A DNA stretch of 64,000 bases from a bacterium (GTDB lineage Bacteria; Armatimonadota; UBA5829), in assembly GCA_021371935.1 (NCBI GenBank), contig JAJFVF010000019.1, positions 1 through 64,000 on the forward strand, read 5' to 3'. The notes beneath the pieces were generated by a model that ran no database searches, was not told the DNA's origin, and saw only the letters and a program-made list of their open reading frames with translations. Both the position numbers and the translations under genes were made by a program. This document shows, piece by piece, positions 8,215-15,207 of the stretch; within the stretch, counting starts at the first letter, position 1, and each line of letters opens with the position of its first letter.

Positions 8215-8538
8215 ATGACTAAAAAGCAGTTCTATATATACATACTGGCAAACAAGTCAAGAACGCTTTATGTGGGTGTCACGTCAGACCTGCTAAGGCG
8301 TGTATATGAGCACAAACACAAGCTGATTGATGGTTTCACGAGCAAATACAATGTTGACCGGCTTGTTTATTTTGAAGAATGCGGCGATGCGATCAGTGCA
8401 ATCGAACGCGAAAAGCAAATAAAATCTTGGATCAGGGCAAAGAAAATTTCTATGATAGAAAATGTCAATGCGACTTGGAACGACTTGAGTGATAGCTGGT
8501 ATGAACAGCAGATTCCTCGTCGTTCCTCCTCGGAATGA
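8215..8538 (+). CDS. Single-domain GIY-YIG endonuclease
   Basis: A 107-residue protein consisting only of the GIY-YIG nuclease fold of the small UvrC/YhbQ-like class. The motif appears as YIYILANK followed by YVGVTSDLLRRVYEHK, with the catalytic Arg/Tyr region and a downstream Glu (FEECGDA, AIEREKQIK). Start: ATG at 8215, or the GTG one codon before. The last ten residues (QQIPRRSSSE) are encoded by an inverted copy of repeat U, and the gene is bracketed by two direct copies. It splits hdrC from hdrB and has no obvious role in that pathway. A selfish or repeat-maintenance function is inferred, not shown. Confidence 0.87.
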   Translation: MTKKQFYIYILANKSRTLYVGVTSDLLRRVYEHKHKLIDGFTSKYNVDRLVYFEECGDAISAIEREKQIKSWIRAKKISMIENVNATWNDLSDSWYEQQIPRRSSSE

Positions 8539-8539
8539 C
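8507..8539 (-). repeat. Repeat U, copy 2, inverted, inside the GIY-YIG 3' end
   Basis: On the minus strand this reads TCATTCCGAGGAGGAACGAC then GAGGAATCTGCT, the repeat U consensus with a different central segment. It supplies the last codons of the nuclease gene. Confidence 0.8.
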
Positions 8540-8584
8540 AGAGGCAGGACGTCTAATTATACATTATTCGATTAGCAAATGATG

Positions 8585-8635
8585 AAACGTACCAAATAAG
8601 TCATTCTGAGCGCAGCGAAGAATCTGCTTTTGACC
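8585..8635 (+). repeat. Repeat U, copy 3, right border of the GIY-YIG gene
   Basis: Direct repeat of 8158-8207 with about four differences across 50 bases. It runs straight into the heptamer array before hdrB. Confidence 0.88.
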
Positions 8636-8666
8636 GACGACCGTCAACCGACAACTGAGGACTAAC
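8632..8666 (+). repeat. Heptamer array, GACCGAC-type
   Basis: Five units (GACCGAC, GACCGTC, AACCGAC, AACTGAG, GACTAAC) end 5 bases before the hdrB ATG. No Shine-Dalgarno is seen apart from the purine-rich last units. Confidence 0.78.
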
Positions 8667-8671
8667 AATCG

Positions 8672-9559
8672 ATGAAATACGCATATTTCCCAGGCTGCAG
8701 CCTGGAATCGACAGGAAAAGAGTTCAACGAGAGCACCAAAATTGTTGCGGAGGACCTTGGGATTGAGCTGATCGAGATACCCGACTGGAACTGCTGCGGT
8801 GCAACATCCGCTCACAGCCTCGACCACAGGCTCAGTATAGCTCTTCCGGCGCGAAACCTCGGAATAGCCGAGAGCATGGGTCTGGATGTGGTTGCACCAT
8901 GTGCAGCGTGCTATAATCGCATGCGCAGCGCCGAGGTCGAGATGAAAGCGAATTCCGACCTTCGCGACCAGATCAATTCAGAGTTGGCAAAGCCATATAC
9001 AGGCAAGATAGGCGTCAAGTCTGCTCTGGAAGTCTTTTCCTATCCAGAAGTGCTCGAAAAGGTTGCCGAAAAGACCAGCCGAAAGCTATCTGGACTTAAA
9101 CCTGCGTGCTATTACGGGTGTCTGTTAATCCGCCCACCCAAGGTGCTTGGTTTTGACGATCCTGAAAGCCCGAAGAGTCTGGATACGGCCATGGAGATGG
9201 TGGGCGCGGAGCCTGTGGAGTGGTATTTCAAAAACGAGTGCTGCGGCGCCAGTTTCGGTATTGCCAAGAGCGATATGGTAGTCAAGCTAGTTGGCGACAT
9301 TATTTCGAATGCCAAGAAGCACGGTGCGAACTGTATCGTGACTGCATGCCCATTGTGTATGACCAATCTCGAAATGCGTCAGGCAGCCGCAGGCAAACTT
9401 CGTGGAGAAGACCTGACCATGCCGGTTTTCTATTTCACCGAGCTTTTGGGTCTAGCGATGGAGTCGCAGGGCGTGAAGAAGTGCTTTGCGAGTCACTTAG
9501 TGGATGTGAACTCTGCGCTGGATGCTATAGGCAAGTCTGATAGTCTGATGGTTGGATAG
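8672..9559 (+). CDS. hdrB: Heterodisulfide reductase-like subunit B (HdrB)
   Basis: A 295-residue HdrB with two cysteine-rich CCG domains. The first has NCCGATSAHS at about residue 40 with CAACYNRM; the second has ECCGASFG at about 190 with ACPLCMTNLEMRQ. In characterised HdrB these cysteines hold two noncubane 4Fe-4S clusters that cleave a disulfide; all appear present, so the subunit is probably catalytic. The physiological disulfide is unknown because no methanogenesis genes are here. Coupled to hdrC upstream and hdrA downstream, but separated from hdrA by the hicBA block. The ATG at 8672 gives the usual N-terminus (YAYFPGCS). Confidence 0.93.
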   Translation: MKYAYFPGCSLESTGKEFNESTKIVAEDLGIELIEIPDWNCCGATSAHSLDHRLSIALPARNLGIAESMGLDVVAPCAACYNRMRSAEVEMKANSDLRDQINSELAKPYTGKIGVKSALEVFSYPEVLEKVAEKTSRKLSGLKPACYYGCLLIRPPKVLGFDDPESPKSLDTAMEMVGAEPVEWYFKNECCGASFGIAKSDMVVKLVGDIISNAKKHGANCIVTACPLCMTNLEMRQAAAGKLRGEDLTMPVFYFTELLGLAMESQGVKKCFASHLVDVNSALDAIGKSDSLMVG

Positions 9560-9572
9560 TTAGGAGGTAGCA

Positions 9573-9788
9573 ATGAAGTATACTGTTATTCTGGAACGCG
9601 AAGATGATGGCGGATTTCATGCATTTGTTCCTGCACTTCATGGCTGTCACAGTCAGGGCGATACATTGGAAGAGGCTGTCGAGAATATACATGAGGCCAT
9701 GGAAGCCTATGTGGAGAGCTTGAAAGCAGCTAACGAACCGCTGCCTGATGAGGATATATATGTCAAGCCTGTGGAGGTAGCTGCTTGA
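9573..9788 (+). CDS. hicB: HicB-like antitoxin
   Basis: A 71-residue protein with the partial RNase-H-like HicB fold: YTVILEREDDGGFHAFVPAL, GCHSQGDTLEEAVENI and a C-terminal acidic tail. It lacks an evident C-terminal DNA-binding domain. AGGAGG lies 7 bases before the ATG. The stop overlaps the TTG start of the following HicA, so antitoxin and toxin are coupled, with the antitoxin first. The pair sits between hdrB and hdrA, where it might stabilise the locus. Confidence 0.9.
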   Translation: MKYTVILEREDDGGFHAFVPALHGCHSQGDTLEEAVENIHEAMEAYVESLKAANEPLPDEDIYVKPVEVAA

Positions 9789-10015
9789 GTCCGGCGATAC
9801 CGGCTATTACCGGAAAACAAGCTTCGGGAGCTGCAGAACGGGCAGGCTTCAGGCTGGATCGTCAAAAAGGGAGCCACAAGGTTTATTTGCGGGATTCGGA
9901 TAAGAGGCGTGTGGTTATTCCCGACCACGCCGGCAAAATACTCAAGCGTAAGACTCTGACTGGTATTATTCAGGATATGGGCTTAACCGTTGATGACTTT
10001 ATCGCTCTGCTTTAG
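9785..10015 (+). CDS. hicA: HicA-like mRNA interferase toxin
   Basis: A 76-residue HicA/YcfA-type protein with a double-stranded-RNA-binding-like fold. The conserved GSHKVY segment carries the catalytic histidine, followed by VVIPDHAGKILKRKTLTGII as in active members. It starts at TTG 9785, overlapping the antitoxin stop by four bases. Family members cleave mRNA in translating ribosomes when freed from HicB. Nothing looks disrupted, so the module is probably functional. Confidence 0.9.
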   Translation: MSPAIPAITGKQASGAAERAGFRLDRQKGSHKVYLRDSDKRRVVIPDHAGKILKRKTLTGIIQDMGLTVDDFIALL

Positions 10016-10024
10016 CTTTGGCGA

Positions 10025-10046
10025 TTTCGGGACTGAAGTCCCGAAA
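10025..10046 (+). repeat. Palindrome S, copy 1 (TTTCGGGACT/AGTCCCGAAA)
   Basis: A perfect 10-bp inverted repeat with a 2-nt centre lies 10 bases after the hicA stop. There is no T-tract, so it is a poor terminator. Related palindromes occur at 13587 and 53051, and a half copy at 10352. Confidence 0.75.
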
Positions 10047-10117
10047 CACCTCAATATAGCCAGCATTATTAGGCAAGCCGGCAGCAAGCAAGAGTTTGAA
10101 AAGGCCAGGAGGGAAAA

Positions 10118-10345
10118 ATGAAGCGGTTTACGGTTGTGATTGAGCGAGACCCATCGGGCACGTTTACACTTACGGTTCCCGCCTTGCCGGGATATGTAGC
10201 CTGCGGATGTTCGGAAGAAGAAGTACTGGAGTTGGCACACGAGGGGATCCTATTCCATTTGGAGTGTCTGGCTGAGGAAGGTATTGAGCCTCCGTCTGCC
10301 GATAGTGCTGCTGCTAAGGTGATAAGTTTGGAGGTTGCGGCATAG
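10118..10345 (+). CDS. Orphan HicB-like protein
   Basis: A 75-residue HicB-fold protein (FTVVIERDPSGTFTLTVPALPGYVACG, then EEEVLELAHEGILFHLECL), clearly paralogous to the hicB at 9573. A strong CCAGGAGGGAAAA ribosome site precedes the ATG. No HicA-like frame follows; the next gene is unrelated. It is either a solitary antitoxin able to bind the neighbouring HicA or a remnant of a second module. Confidence 0.82.
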   Translation: MKRFTVVIERDPSGTFTLTVPALPGYVACGCSEEEVLELAHEGILFHLECLAEEGIEPPSADSAAAKVISLEVAA

Positions 10346-10383
10346 CTCGTTCAGTCCCGAAACGAAACAATTGGAGGTAAGAG

Positions 10384-10758
10384 ATGTCAAATGATCTTGA
10401 ATCACGTGTTGCCTCGCTAGAGAAAGAACTGGAAATGCTGCGCAAGGCTGTGACATCGTTATCGCTGGATAGCGTCAGCGGTAACCTCAATGTGAGCTAC
10501 AATATGCCGGCTGAGGAGTTTATTCTCCGAGTTAACGATGTCGGCGGTGACTCCAAAGTTGAGATATCTGGGAACGCGGAGCGTGTCAGTGTTGATTTAG
10601 ATGATGTGGGAGGCGACTTTGAACTTAACTGTTCTGCCTCCGTTGAATCGATACATGTTTCGACTGAAGATGTTGGTGGCGACCTTGTATGCCATTCGAG
10701 TGGTAAAGCATCAGTAACAGCCGGAAGTGTGGGCGGTAATGTAACACAAAATGAATAG
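10384..10758 (+). CDS. Coiled-coil plus VGGD-repeat protein
   Basis: A 124-residue protein not assigned to a named family. Residues 1-25 form a short heptad coiled coil (MSNDLESRVASLEKELEMLR). The rest is built of four or five imperfect repeats of about 22 residues, each ending in a DVGGD or SVGGN turn with alternating hydrophobic/polar strands, suggesting a small beta-solenoid like bactofilin or DUF4097-type adhesin folds. There is no signal peptide or membrane segment. TTGGAGGTAAGAG gives a strong ribosome site. It lies between orphan hicB and hdrA. The coiled coil could oligomerise the solenoid. Function unknown. Confidence 0.7.
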   Translation: MSNDLESRVASLEKELEMLRKAVTSLSLDSVSGNLNVSYNMPAEEFILRVNDVGGDSKVEISGNAERVSVDLDDVGGDFELNCSASVESIHVSTEDVGGDLVCHSSGKASVTAGSVGGNVTQNE

Positions 10759-10840
10759 ACTGCAGAAGCGTCTCGGCTGTTTCGGACTCACAGAATGTAG
10801 GGCTCGAGAGTAGAGTGTTTATCTGCGCTGGATATCCCTT

Positions 10841-10893
10841 GAACCAATTATCAACCTAGAACTAATAACCAAAAACTAAGAACTGAGAACTAA
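10841..10893 (+). repeat. Heptamer array, CTAAGAA-type
   Basis: Seven full units (GAACCAA, TTATCAA, CCTAGAA, CTAATAA, CCAAAAA, CTAAGAA, CTGAGAA) run up to the hdrA ATG at 10895 with no other leader; the GAGAA of the last unit would have to serve as ribosome site. Confidence 0.82.
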
Positions 10894-10894
10894 T

Positions 10895-12901
10895 ATGCGA
10901 ATTGGCGTTTTTGTTTGCTGGTGTGGATCGAATATAGCTAAGACTGTGGATGTGGAGGCCGTGGCTGAGGCTGCGAAGGAATTTCCTGGGGTAGTATACT
11001 CGACGAACTACAAGTATATGTGCTCCGAGCCTGGTCAGAACATGGTCAAGGACGCGGTCAAGGAGCACAAGCTCGACCGGATTGTTATAGCTTCCTGTTC
11101 GCCCAGACTCCATGAGCCTACTTTTCAGCGGTGCATTGGCGATGCGGGTCTGAATCCGTATATGGTCGAGATGGCGAATCTGCGCGAGCACTGCTCATGG
11201 GTTCACGAGAAGACTCCCGAAACCACTGAAAAGGCTATCGAGCTTGTGCGGATGGCCGTGGCTAAGGTTTCCAAGGATCAACCTCTCTTTAGGAATGATA
11301 TAGGCATTGAGAAGCGAGCACTGGTTATCGGCGGAGGAATTGCCGGTATTCAGGCTGCACTGGATATAGCCGATGCGGGTCATCCGGTGGTCTTGGTCGA
11401 GCGGACGCCATCTATTGGCGGGCACATGGCCCAGTATGATAAGACCTTCCCCACACTCGACTGCGCCGCATGCATTCTCACACCTAAGATGGTAGACTGT
11501 GCCAGCCACCCTCTGATCGATATATGGAGCTACTCCGAAGTCGAGAAGGTGGAAGGTTTCGTCGGCAACTTCGAGGTCACGATTCGCAAAAAGGCCAAGA
11601 GTGTGGACGAGAGCAAGTGCACAGGCTGCGGTCTATGTCTGGAGAAGTGCCCGATGAAGGGCATTCCGAGTGAATTCGACGAGAACGTGGGCACTCGCCG
11701 CGCGATATATAGGCCGTTTCCGCAGGCGGTTCCGAATAAGCCTGTGATCGACCGCGAGAATTGTCGTATGTTTCAAACCGGCAAGTGCGGGGTCTGCCAG
11801 AAGATGTGCCCGACCGGCGCCATTGACTACGAACAAGAGGATCAACTGCTCACTGAGAAGTTCGGCGCGATAGTGGTAGCGACCGGTTTCAAACTTTGGG
11901 ACCATGCCAAGCTGGGCGAATACGGCTACGGTAAGTATCCCGATGTGATTTCAGCGATCCAGTTCGAGAGGATCATGAATGCATCCGGTCCGACCGACGG
12001 CCATATAGTGCGCCCATCCGACGGAAAGACACCCAAGTCGATTGCGTTTATATCATGCGTCGGCAGCCGGGATGACGAGCATGGCCACGCATATTGTTCC
12101 AAGGTCTGCTGCATGTATAACGCCAAGCAGGCACTTCTGGTCAAGGACAAACTGCATGATGTCGAGACTTATGTCTTTTATATGGACATCCGAGCCAACG
12201 GCAAGGGTTATGAGGAGTTCGTGCGACGGACAATTGAAGACTTCGGCGCAAACTATATACGCGGCCGCGTGAGCAAGATATATCCTGACGACGGTCAGAT
12301 GGTGGTGCGTGGAGTCGATACCCTGCTCGGCAAGCCAGTTGAGGTTCGAGCCGATCTTGTCGTATTGGCGACGGCCATGGAGCCGCAGGTCGATGCCAAG
12401 GATCTTGCGCGAAAGCTGGGAATCTCTAACGACCAGTATAATTGGTTCAGTGAGGCTCATCCCAAGCTCAAGCCTGTAGAAGTATTGACAGACGGCATAT
12501 ATCTGGCTGGAGCATGCCAGTATCCGAAAGATATTCCCGATACTGTCGCTCAGGCATCCGGCGCTGCGAGCAAGGTTACAGGTCTATTCAGCAAGCCTGC
12601 CATCAAGAGCGAGCCTATGATCGCATATATTAACGAAGACACTTGCGCGGGCTGCGGTTTGTGCGTTGGAGTCTGTCCATTTGGAGCGATTGATCTTGTC
12701 GAGGTGATGGACAGAGCCAAGTCAACTCGCGAGAACAAGGTGATGAAGACAGTCGCGTCTGTCAACGAGGGCGTTTGCAAGGGCTGCGGAACATGTTCAG
12801 CGGCCTGCCGGTCTCTCTCAGCTCGCCTGCGAGGTTTCGAGGGCAGCCAGATACTTGCGGAAATAGATGCTCTTGCAGATATGGCGAAAGTGGAGAAGTA
12901 G
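10895..12901 (+). CDS. hdrA: Heterodisulfide reductase-like subunit A (HdrA), FAD and Fe-S electron-bifurcation hub
   Basis: A 668-residue HdrA. In order: an N-terminal domain (GVFVCWCGSNIA, then SCSPRLHEPTFQRC), the FAD-binding glycine loop GGGIAGIQAA at about 148, the HdrA-specific CAACILTPKMVDC segment, a ferredoxin domain with CTGCGLCLEKCP and CGVCQKMCP, and a C-terminal pair CAGCGLCVGVCP and CKGCGTCSAACR. Length and order match single-chain bacterial HdrA. It should receive electrons from the FlxABCD proteins through FlxD and split them between HdrB and a low-potential acceptor such as ferredoxin. No ferredoxin, hydrogenase or formate dehydrogenase gene is adjacent. Confidence 0.94.
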   Translation: MRIGVFVCWCGSNIAKTVDVEAVAEAAKEFPGVVYSTNYKYMCSEPGQNMVKDAVKEHKLDRIVIASCSPRLHEPTFQRCIGDAGLNPYMVEMANLREHCSWVHEKTPETTEKAIELVRMAVAKVSKDQPLFRNDIGIEKRALVIGGGIAGIQAALDIADAGHPVVLVERTPSIGGHMAQYDKTFPTLDCAACILTPKMVDCASHPLIDIWSYSEVEKVEGFVGNFEVTIRKKAKSVDESKCTGCGLCLEKCPMKGIPSEFDENVGTRRAIYRPFPQAVPNKPVIDRENCRMFQTGKCGVCQKMCPTGAIDYEQEDQLLTEKFGAIVVATGFKLWDHAKLGEYGYGKYPDVISAIQFERIMNASGPTDGHIVRPSDGKTPKSIAFISCVGSRDDEHGHAYCSKVCCMYNAKQALLVKDKLHDVETYVFYMDIRANGKGYEEFVRRTIEDFGANYIRGRVSKIYPDDGQMVVRGVDTLLGKPVEVRADLVVLATAMEPQVDAKDLARKLGISNDQYNWFSEAHPKLKPVEVLTDGIYLAGACQYPKDIPDTVAQASGAASKVTGLFSKPAIKSEPMIAYINEDTCAGCGLCVGVCPFGAIDLVEVMDRAKSTRENKVMKTVASVNEGVCKGCGTCSAACRSLSARLRGFEGSQILAEIDALADMAKVEK

Positions 12902-12918
12902 CCTTACAGGTCGAAACC

Positions 12919-12944
12919 GGAAGGGCGAGGCTCCCACCGAGCCG
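12919..12944 (+). repeat. Dispersed repeat R, copy 2
   Basis: GGAAGGGCGAGGCTC then CCACC then GAGCCG, 18 bases after the hdrA stop; the GGCTC/GAGCC hairpin is intact. Confidence 0.78.
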
Positions 12945-12963
12945 GTATAGCTGAGAGCATGAT

Positions 12964-12998
12964 AGTGGAAAGTGGAAAGCTGAGAGTGGAAAGTCCAG
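12964..12998 (+). repeat. Heptamer array, AGTGGAA-type
   Basis: Five units (AGTGGAA twice, AGCTGAG, AGTGGAA, AGTCCAG). Nearly the same as the array after hdrC, including its end. Confidence 0.8.
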
Positions 12999-13035
12999 AC
13001 CAGGAGACTCGCGTTTTATACTAAGTATCGTGGAT

Positions 13036-13062
13036 GGGAGGGCGAGGCTCCTGCCGAGCCGG
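13036..13062 (+). repeat. Dispersed repeat R, copy 3
   Basis: The best-preserved copy: GGGAGGGCGAGGCTC, CTGCC, GAGCCGG. Lies 92 bases after copy 2 in the same spacer. Confidence 0.8.
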
Positions 13063-13080
13063 TTCAGCGTTCTGCATATA

Positions 13081-13129
13081 GTCATTCCGAGCGGAGCGAA
13101 CGCGGAGCCTAGGGATCTGCGTTTTGATC
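13081..13129 (+). repeat. Repeat U, copy 4
   Basis: GTCATTCCGAGCGGAGCGAA, then a variant centre, then GGATCTGCGTTTTGATC. Ends keep the U consensus while the middle is longer than at 8158. Confidence 0.7.
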
Positions 13130-13190
13130 GTACGGCAGACAATTACCGGGCTACTTGGCGCGGCCAATTTTGCAATGGGAGAAAGTGCAA

Positions 13191-13574
13191 ATGAATACAG
13201 TTTTTCTGTTATTGGCATTTGCAGTTTTGATTCCGTTAATTGTGATACTGGTTGGTTTCTTGTTGGTGAACAACGCTAGTAAATTTGCTATGTGGACGCA
13301 AAAGTGGGAAGCGCGAAAGCGCGAGCGCAGAAGAATTGGTGGACTAGTCTATCGTATTTATTGTGATTTATTGGGTGTTGTAATATTTATGGTAGCTCTT
13401 TTAGGATTGTATGTTGTTCAACACCCACCCTTTTTGCCTGCAAGTTCCAGACTACACGCAGTGTGGATAGCGAGCACTTTGCTAGAGTTTGTGCTCATTG
13501 TTGGTTTATGGCTTATAAATATGGTTCTCGACTACATATCAGATCAGCAGAGATGCACAAGAGAAGACAGCTAA
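13191..13574 (+). CDS. Small multi-span membrane protein of unknown function
   Basis: A 127-residue protein with about three hydrophobic helices (residues 1-26, 53-75 and 85-108) separated by a strongly basic loop (WEARKRERRRIG) that should be cytosolic. GGGAGAAAGTGCAA precedes the ATG at 13191; an in-frame upstream ATG at 13155 is less likely. No cofactor motif is seen. It lies inside the hdr-flx run after hdrA, but nothing links it functionally. Local base composition is more AT-rich than hdrA, suggesting later arrival. Confidence 0.65.
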   Translation: MNTVFLLLAFAVLIPLIVILVGFLLVNNASKFAMWTQKWEARKRERRRIGGLVYRIYCDLLGVVIFMVALLGLYVVQHPPFLPASSRLHAVWIASTLLEFVLIVGLWLINMVLDYISDQQRCTREDS

Positions 13575-13586
13575 TATGTGTTAGGT

Positions 13587-13610
13587 GTTTCGGGACTTTA
13601 GTCCCAAAAC
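13587..13610 (+). repeat. Palindrome S, copy 2
   Basis: GTTTCGGGACT-TT-AGTCCCAAAAC, one mismatch in the stem, 12 bases after the preceding stop. Confidence 0.72.
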
Positions 13611-13757
13611 GGCTGATAGTTCATACACATTGAAGCAACTGCCATAACATCAAAAGCAGAAAAGGCTGACATTGTTTGTCGCTGTGTTGGTTGGAATCGT
13701 AAGGCTTTCTGCTTGCGGCAGGTCGGATGAATGGTAGCGATGAGTAATAGGAGCAAT

Positions 13758-14564
13758 ATGTTGTCCAATAAATCGTTCCGATACATATTAATCGGTCTGG
13801 TCATGTTTGCACTTGTGGTACCTGTATTCGCCACGCCTGTGCCGATTATCTGCACACCCGGCAATAAGTTGGAGTACGACCGCTGGAAGCTGCTAAACGC
13901 GAGTATCCAGATTGGCGGCAAGACAGTCGCCACTATGTATGATACAAGTTCAGGCTCATCCGTGTATGAGGTCATATCCCAGGACGAGGGTGCATCTACC
14001 GTGGTCTATAATTACCGTGAAACATTGGATATGAAGTCGACCAGCGGCAGCAATTCGACTGATAGATCTGATTTGAAGATAACCAGTGGTCCTGATGGGC
14101 TGCACATACTTTCGATAGTCGAGGATTCCGCTGGCGAATCTGAGCCGGATAATCAGACCTATGACCCGCCGCTCTTTTATTTCAACACAGTCGCGGCCAA
14201 TTCAGGCAAGTCATGGGATGTCGGCATGATGCGCACCGGTGATATAAAGGCATTTGTTTCAGCAAAGGGTGCGGGTAAAGAGGCTGTTACGGTTCCCGCT
14301 GGCACATTTAAGGATTGCTTAAAGCTGGTTTATACCAGTGACGATATATCCGGCACAGTGGATATGTGGGGCAAAACTTTTACGATAACCTCCGGCCACA
14401 GGCGTGGTACCTACTGGATCGCGGATGGAGTGGGGGTTGTAAAGGAGATGGAGGTTGTCACTTCAGGAGCCGAGGGAACGGGTCCTGACGGCAAGCCTGT
14501 CCAGCTCAACACTTCGCTGTGCAGCATAGGCGAACTCAAACCCGGATATGTTGTGAAGAAATAG
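13758..14564 (+). CDS. Secreted protein with a VPAGTFKDC motif (DUF3108-like)
   Basis: A 268-residue exported protein. The ATG at 13758 follows TAGGAG by 4 bases; two earlier in-frame ATGs lack ribosome sites. The signal peptide ends near VFATPV. The mature part is all-beta, with AVTVPAGTFKDCLKLVY and GTYWIADGVGVVKE, a pattern seen in periplasmic or lipoprotein-like DUF3108-type and lipocalin-like proteins. No enzyme motif. It sits between hdrA and flxD with no evident role in electron transfer. Its stop codon TAG is shared with a long heptamer array. Confidence 0.65.
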   Translation: MLSNKSFRYILIGLVMFALVVPVFATPVPIICTPGNKLEYDRWKLLNASIQIGGKTVATMYDTSSGSSVYEVISQDEGASTVVYNYRETLDMKSTSGSNSTDRSDLKITSGPDGLHILSIVEDSAGESEPDNQTYDPPLFYFNTVAANSGKSWDVGMMRTGDIKAFVSAKGAGKEAVTVPAGTFKDCLKLVYTSDDISGTVDMWGKTFTITSGHRRGTYWIADGVGVVKEMEVVTSGAEGTGPDGKPVQLNTSLCSIGELKPGYVVKK

Positions 14565-14653
14565 TCAGCAGTTAGTGGTTGGCAATTGGCGGCTAAACCG
14601 ATGTCGACAACCGATTTTGACTGCCAACAGCCGACACCCGACAGCCGACATAA
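14563..14653 (+). repeat. Heptamer array, 13 units, AGTTAGT to GACAGCC type
   Basis: Thirteen units in unbroken 7-nt register, starting inside the TAG stop and ending 12 bases before the flxD ATG. Unit sequence drifts from AGTCAGC/AGTTAGT to GACACCC/GACAGCC along the array. The longest array in the window. Confidence 0.85.
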
Positions 14654-14665
14654 CAGAGAGATAAT

Positions 14666-15130
14666 ATGACACAAGAAACAGCAGTTATTGAGAATGCGAC
14701 CCAAGATGCTGGCGCAAAGAGTGAGTGGCAGCCGAGAATACTCGGCATACTATGCAACTGGTGCAGCTATGCTGGTGCTGACCTTGCCGGGAGCGCGCGA
14801 TTGCATTATCCTGAGACTATAAGGATCGTGCGTGTGCCGTGCTCCGGCCGTGTCGACCCGATGTTCGTATTGAAGGGCTTTCAGAAGGGTTTCGATGCAG
14901 TGATGGTGCTCGGATGTCATCCGGGCGACTGCCATTACGCCAAGGGTAACTATTATGCCCGCCGCCGGATAGCGCTCGTCAAGGATTTGCTGAAGAGCCT
15001 GGGAATCCCGGAGGAGAGGTTCCATTTCGAGTGGGTATCGGCCTCCGAGGGAAATCGGTTTGCCGAGCTTGTGACCGAGATGACCGAAAAAATCAAAAAA
15101 TTAGGGCCATTTGAAGGTGTCACACCTTAG
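14666..15130 (+). CDS. flxD: MvhD/FlxD-like iron-sulfur electron-transfer subunit
   Basis: A 154-residue protein of the MvhD family, which carries a 2Fe-2S cluster and passes electrons to HdrA. Conserved elements: LCNWCSYAGADLAG, VRVPCSGRVDP, the VLGCHPGDCHY motif with paired cysteines, and ALVKDLLKSLGI. It follows the hdr genes and precedes the three flavin/Fe-S subunits, matching the FlxD (FloxD) position in FlxABCD-HdrABC systems of anaerobic bacteria. There is no MvhA or MvhG hydrogenase in the window, so NADH rather than H2 is the likely donor. Confidence 0.9.
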   Translation: MTQETAVIENATQDAGAKSEWQPRILGILCNWCSYAGADLAGSARLHYPETIRIVRVPCSGRVDPMFVLKGFQKGFDAVMVLGCHPGDCHYAKGNYYARRRIALVKDLLKSLGIPEERFHFEWVSASEGNRFAELVTEMTEKIKKLGPFEGVTP

Positions 15131-15196
15131 TTATCAGTTGACAGTTGACGGTTAGCCGATGGGCGACTGCCGACTGCTAACTGCCAATTGCCAACC
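15128..15196 (+). repeat. Heptamer array, CAGTTGA/CGACTGC-type
   Basis: About nine units (TAGTTAT, CAGTTGA twice, CGGTTAG, CCGATGG, then CGACTGC, TAACTGC, CAATTGC) with one 8-nt slip at 15163. Begins in the flxD stop codon and ends at the flxC ribosome site (AAGGAAAC). Confidence 0.83.
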
Positions 15197-15207
15197 AAGG
15201 AAACAAT

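Noticed and set aside
7483-12901. HdrABC as evidence for methanogenesis or an archaeon
   Set aside because: There are no mcr, mtr or mvhAG genes, and the surrounding 16S end, dcw cluster and Mur ligases are bacterial. Flx-type subunits point to the bacterial complex.
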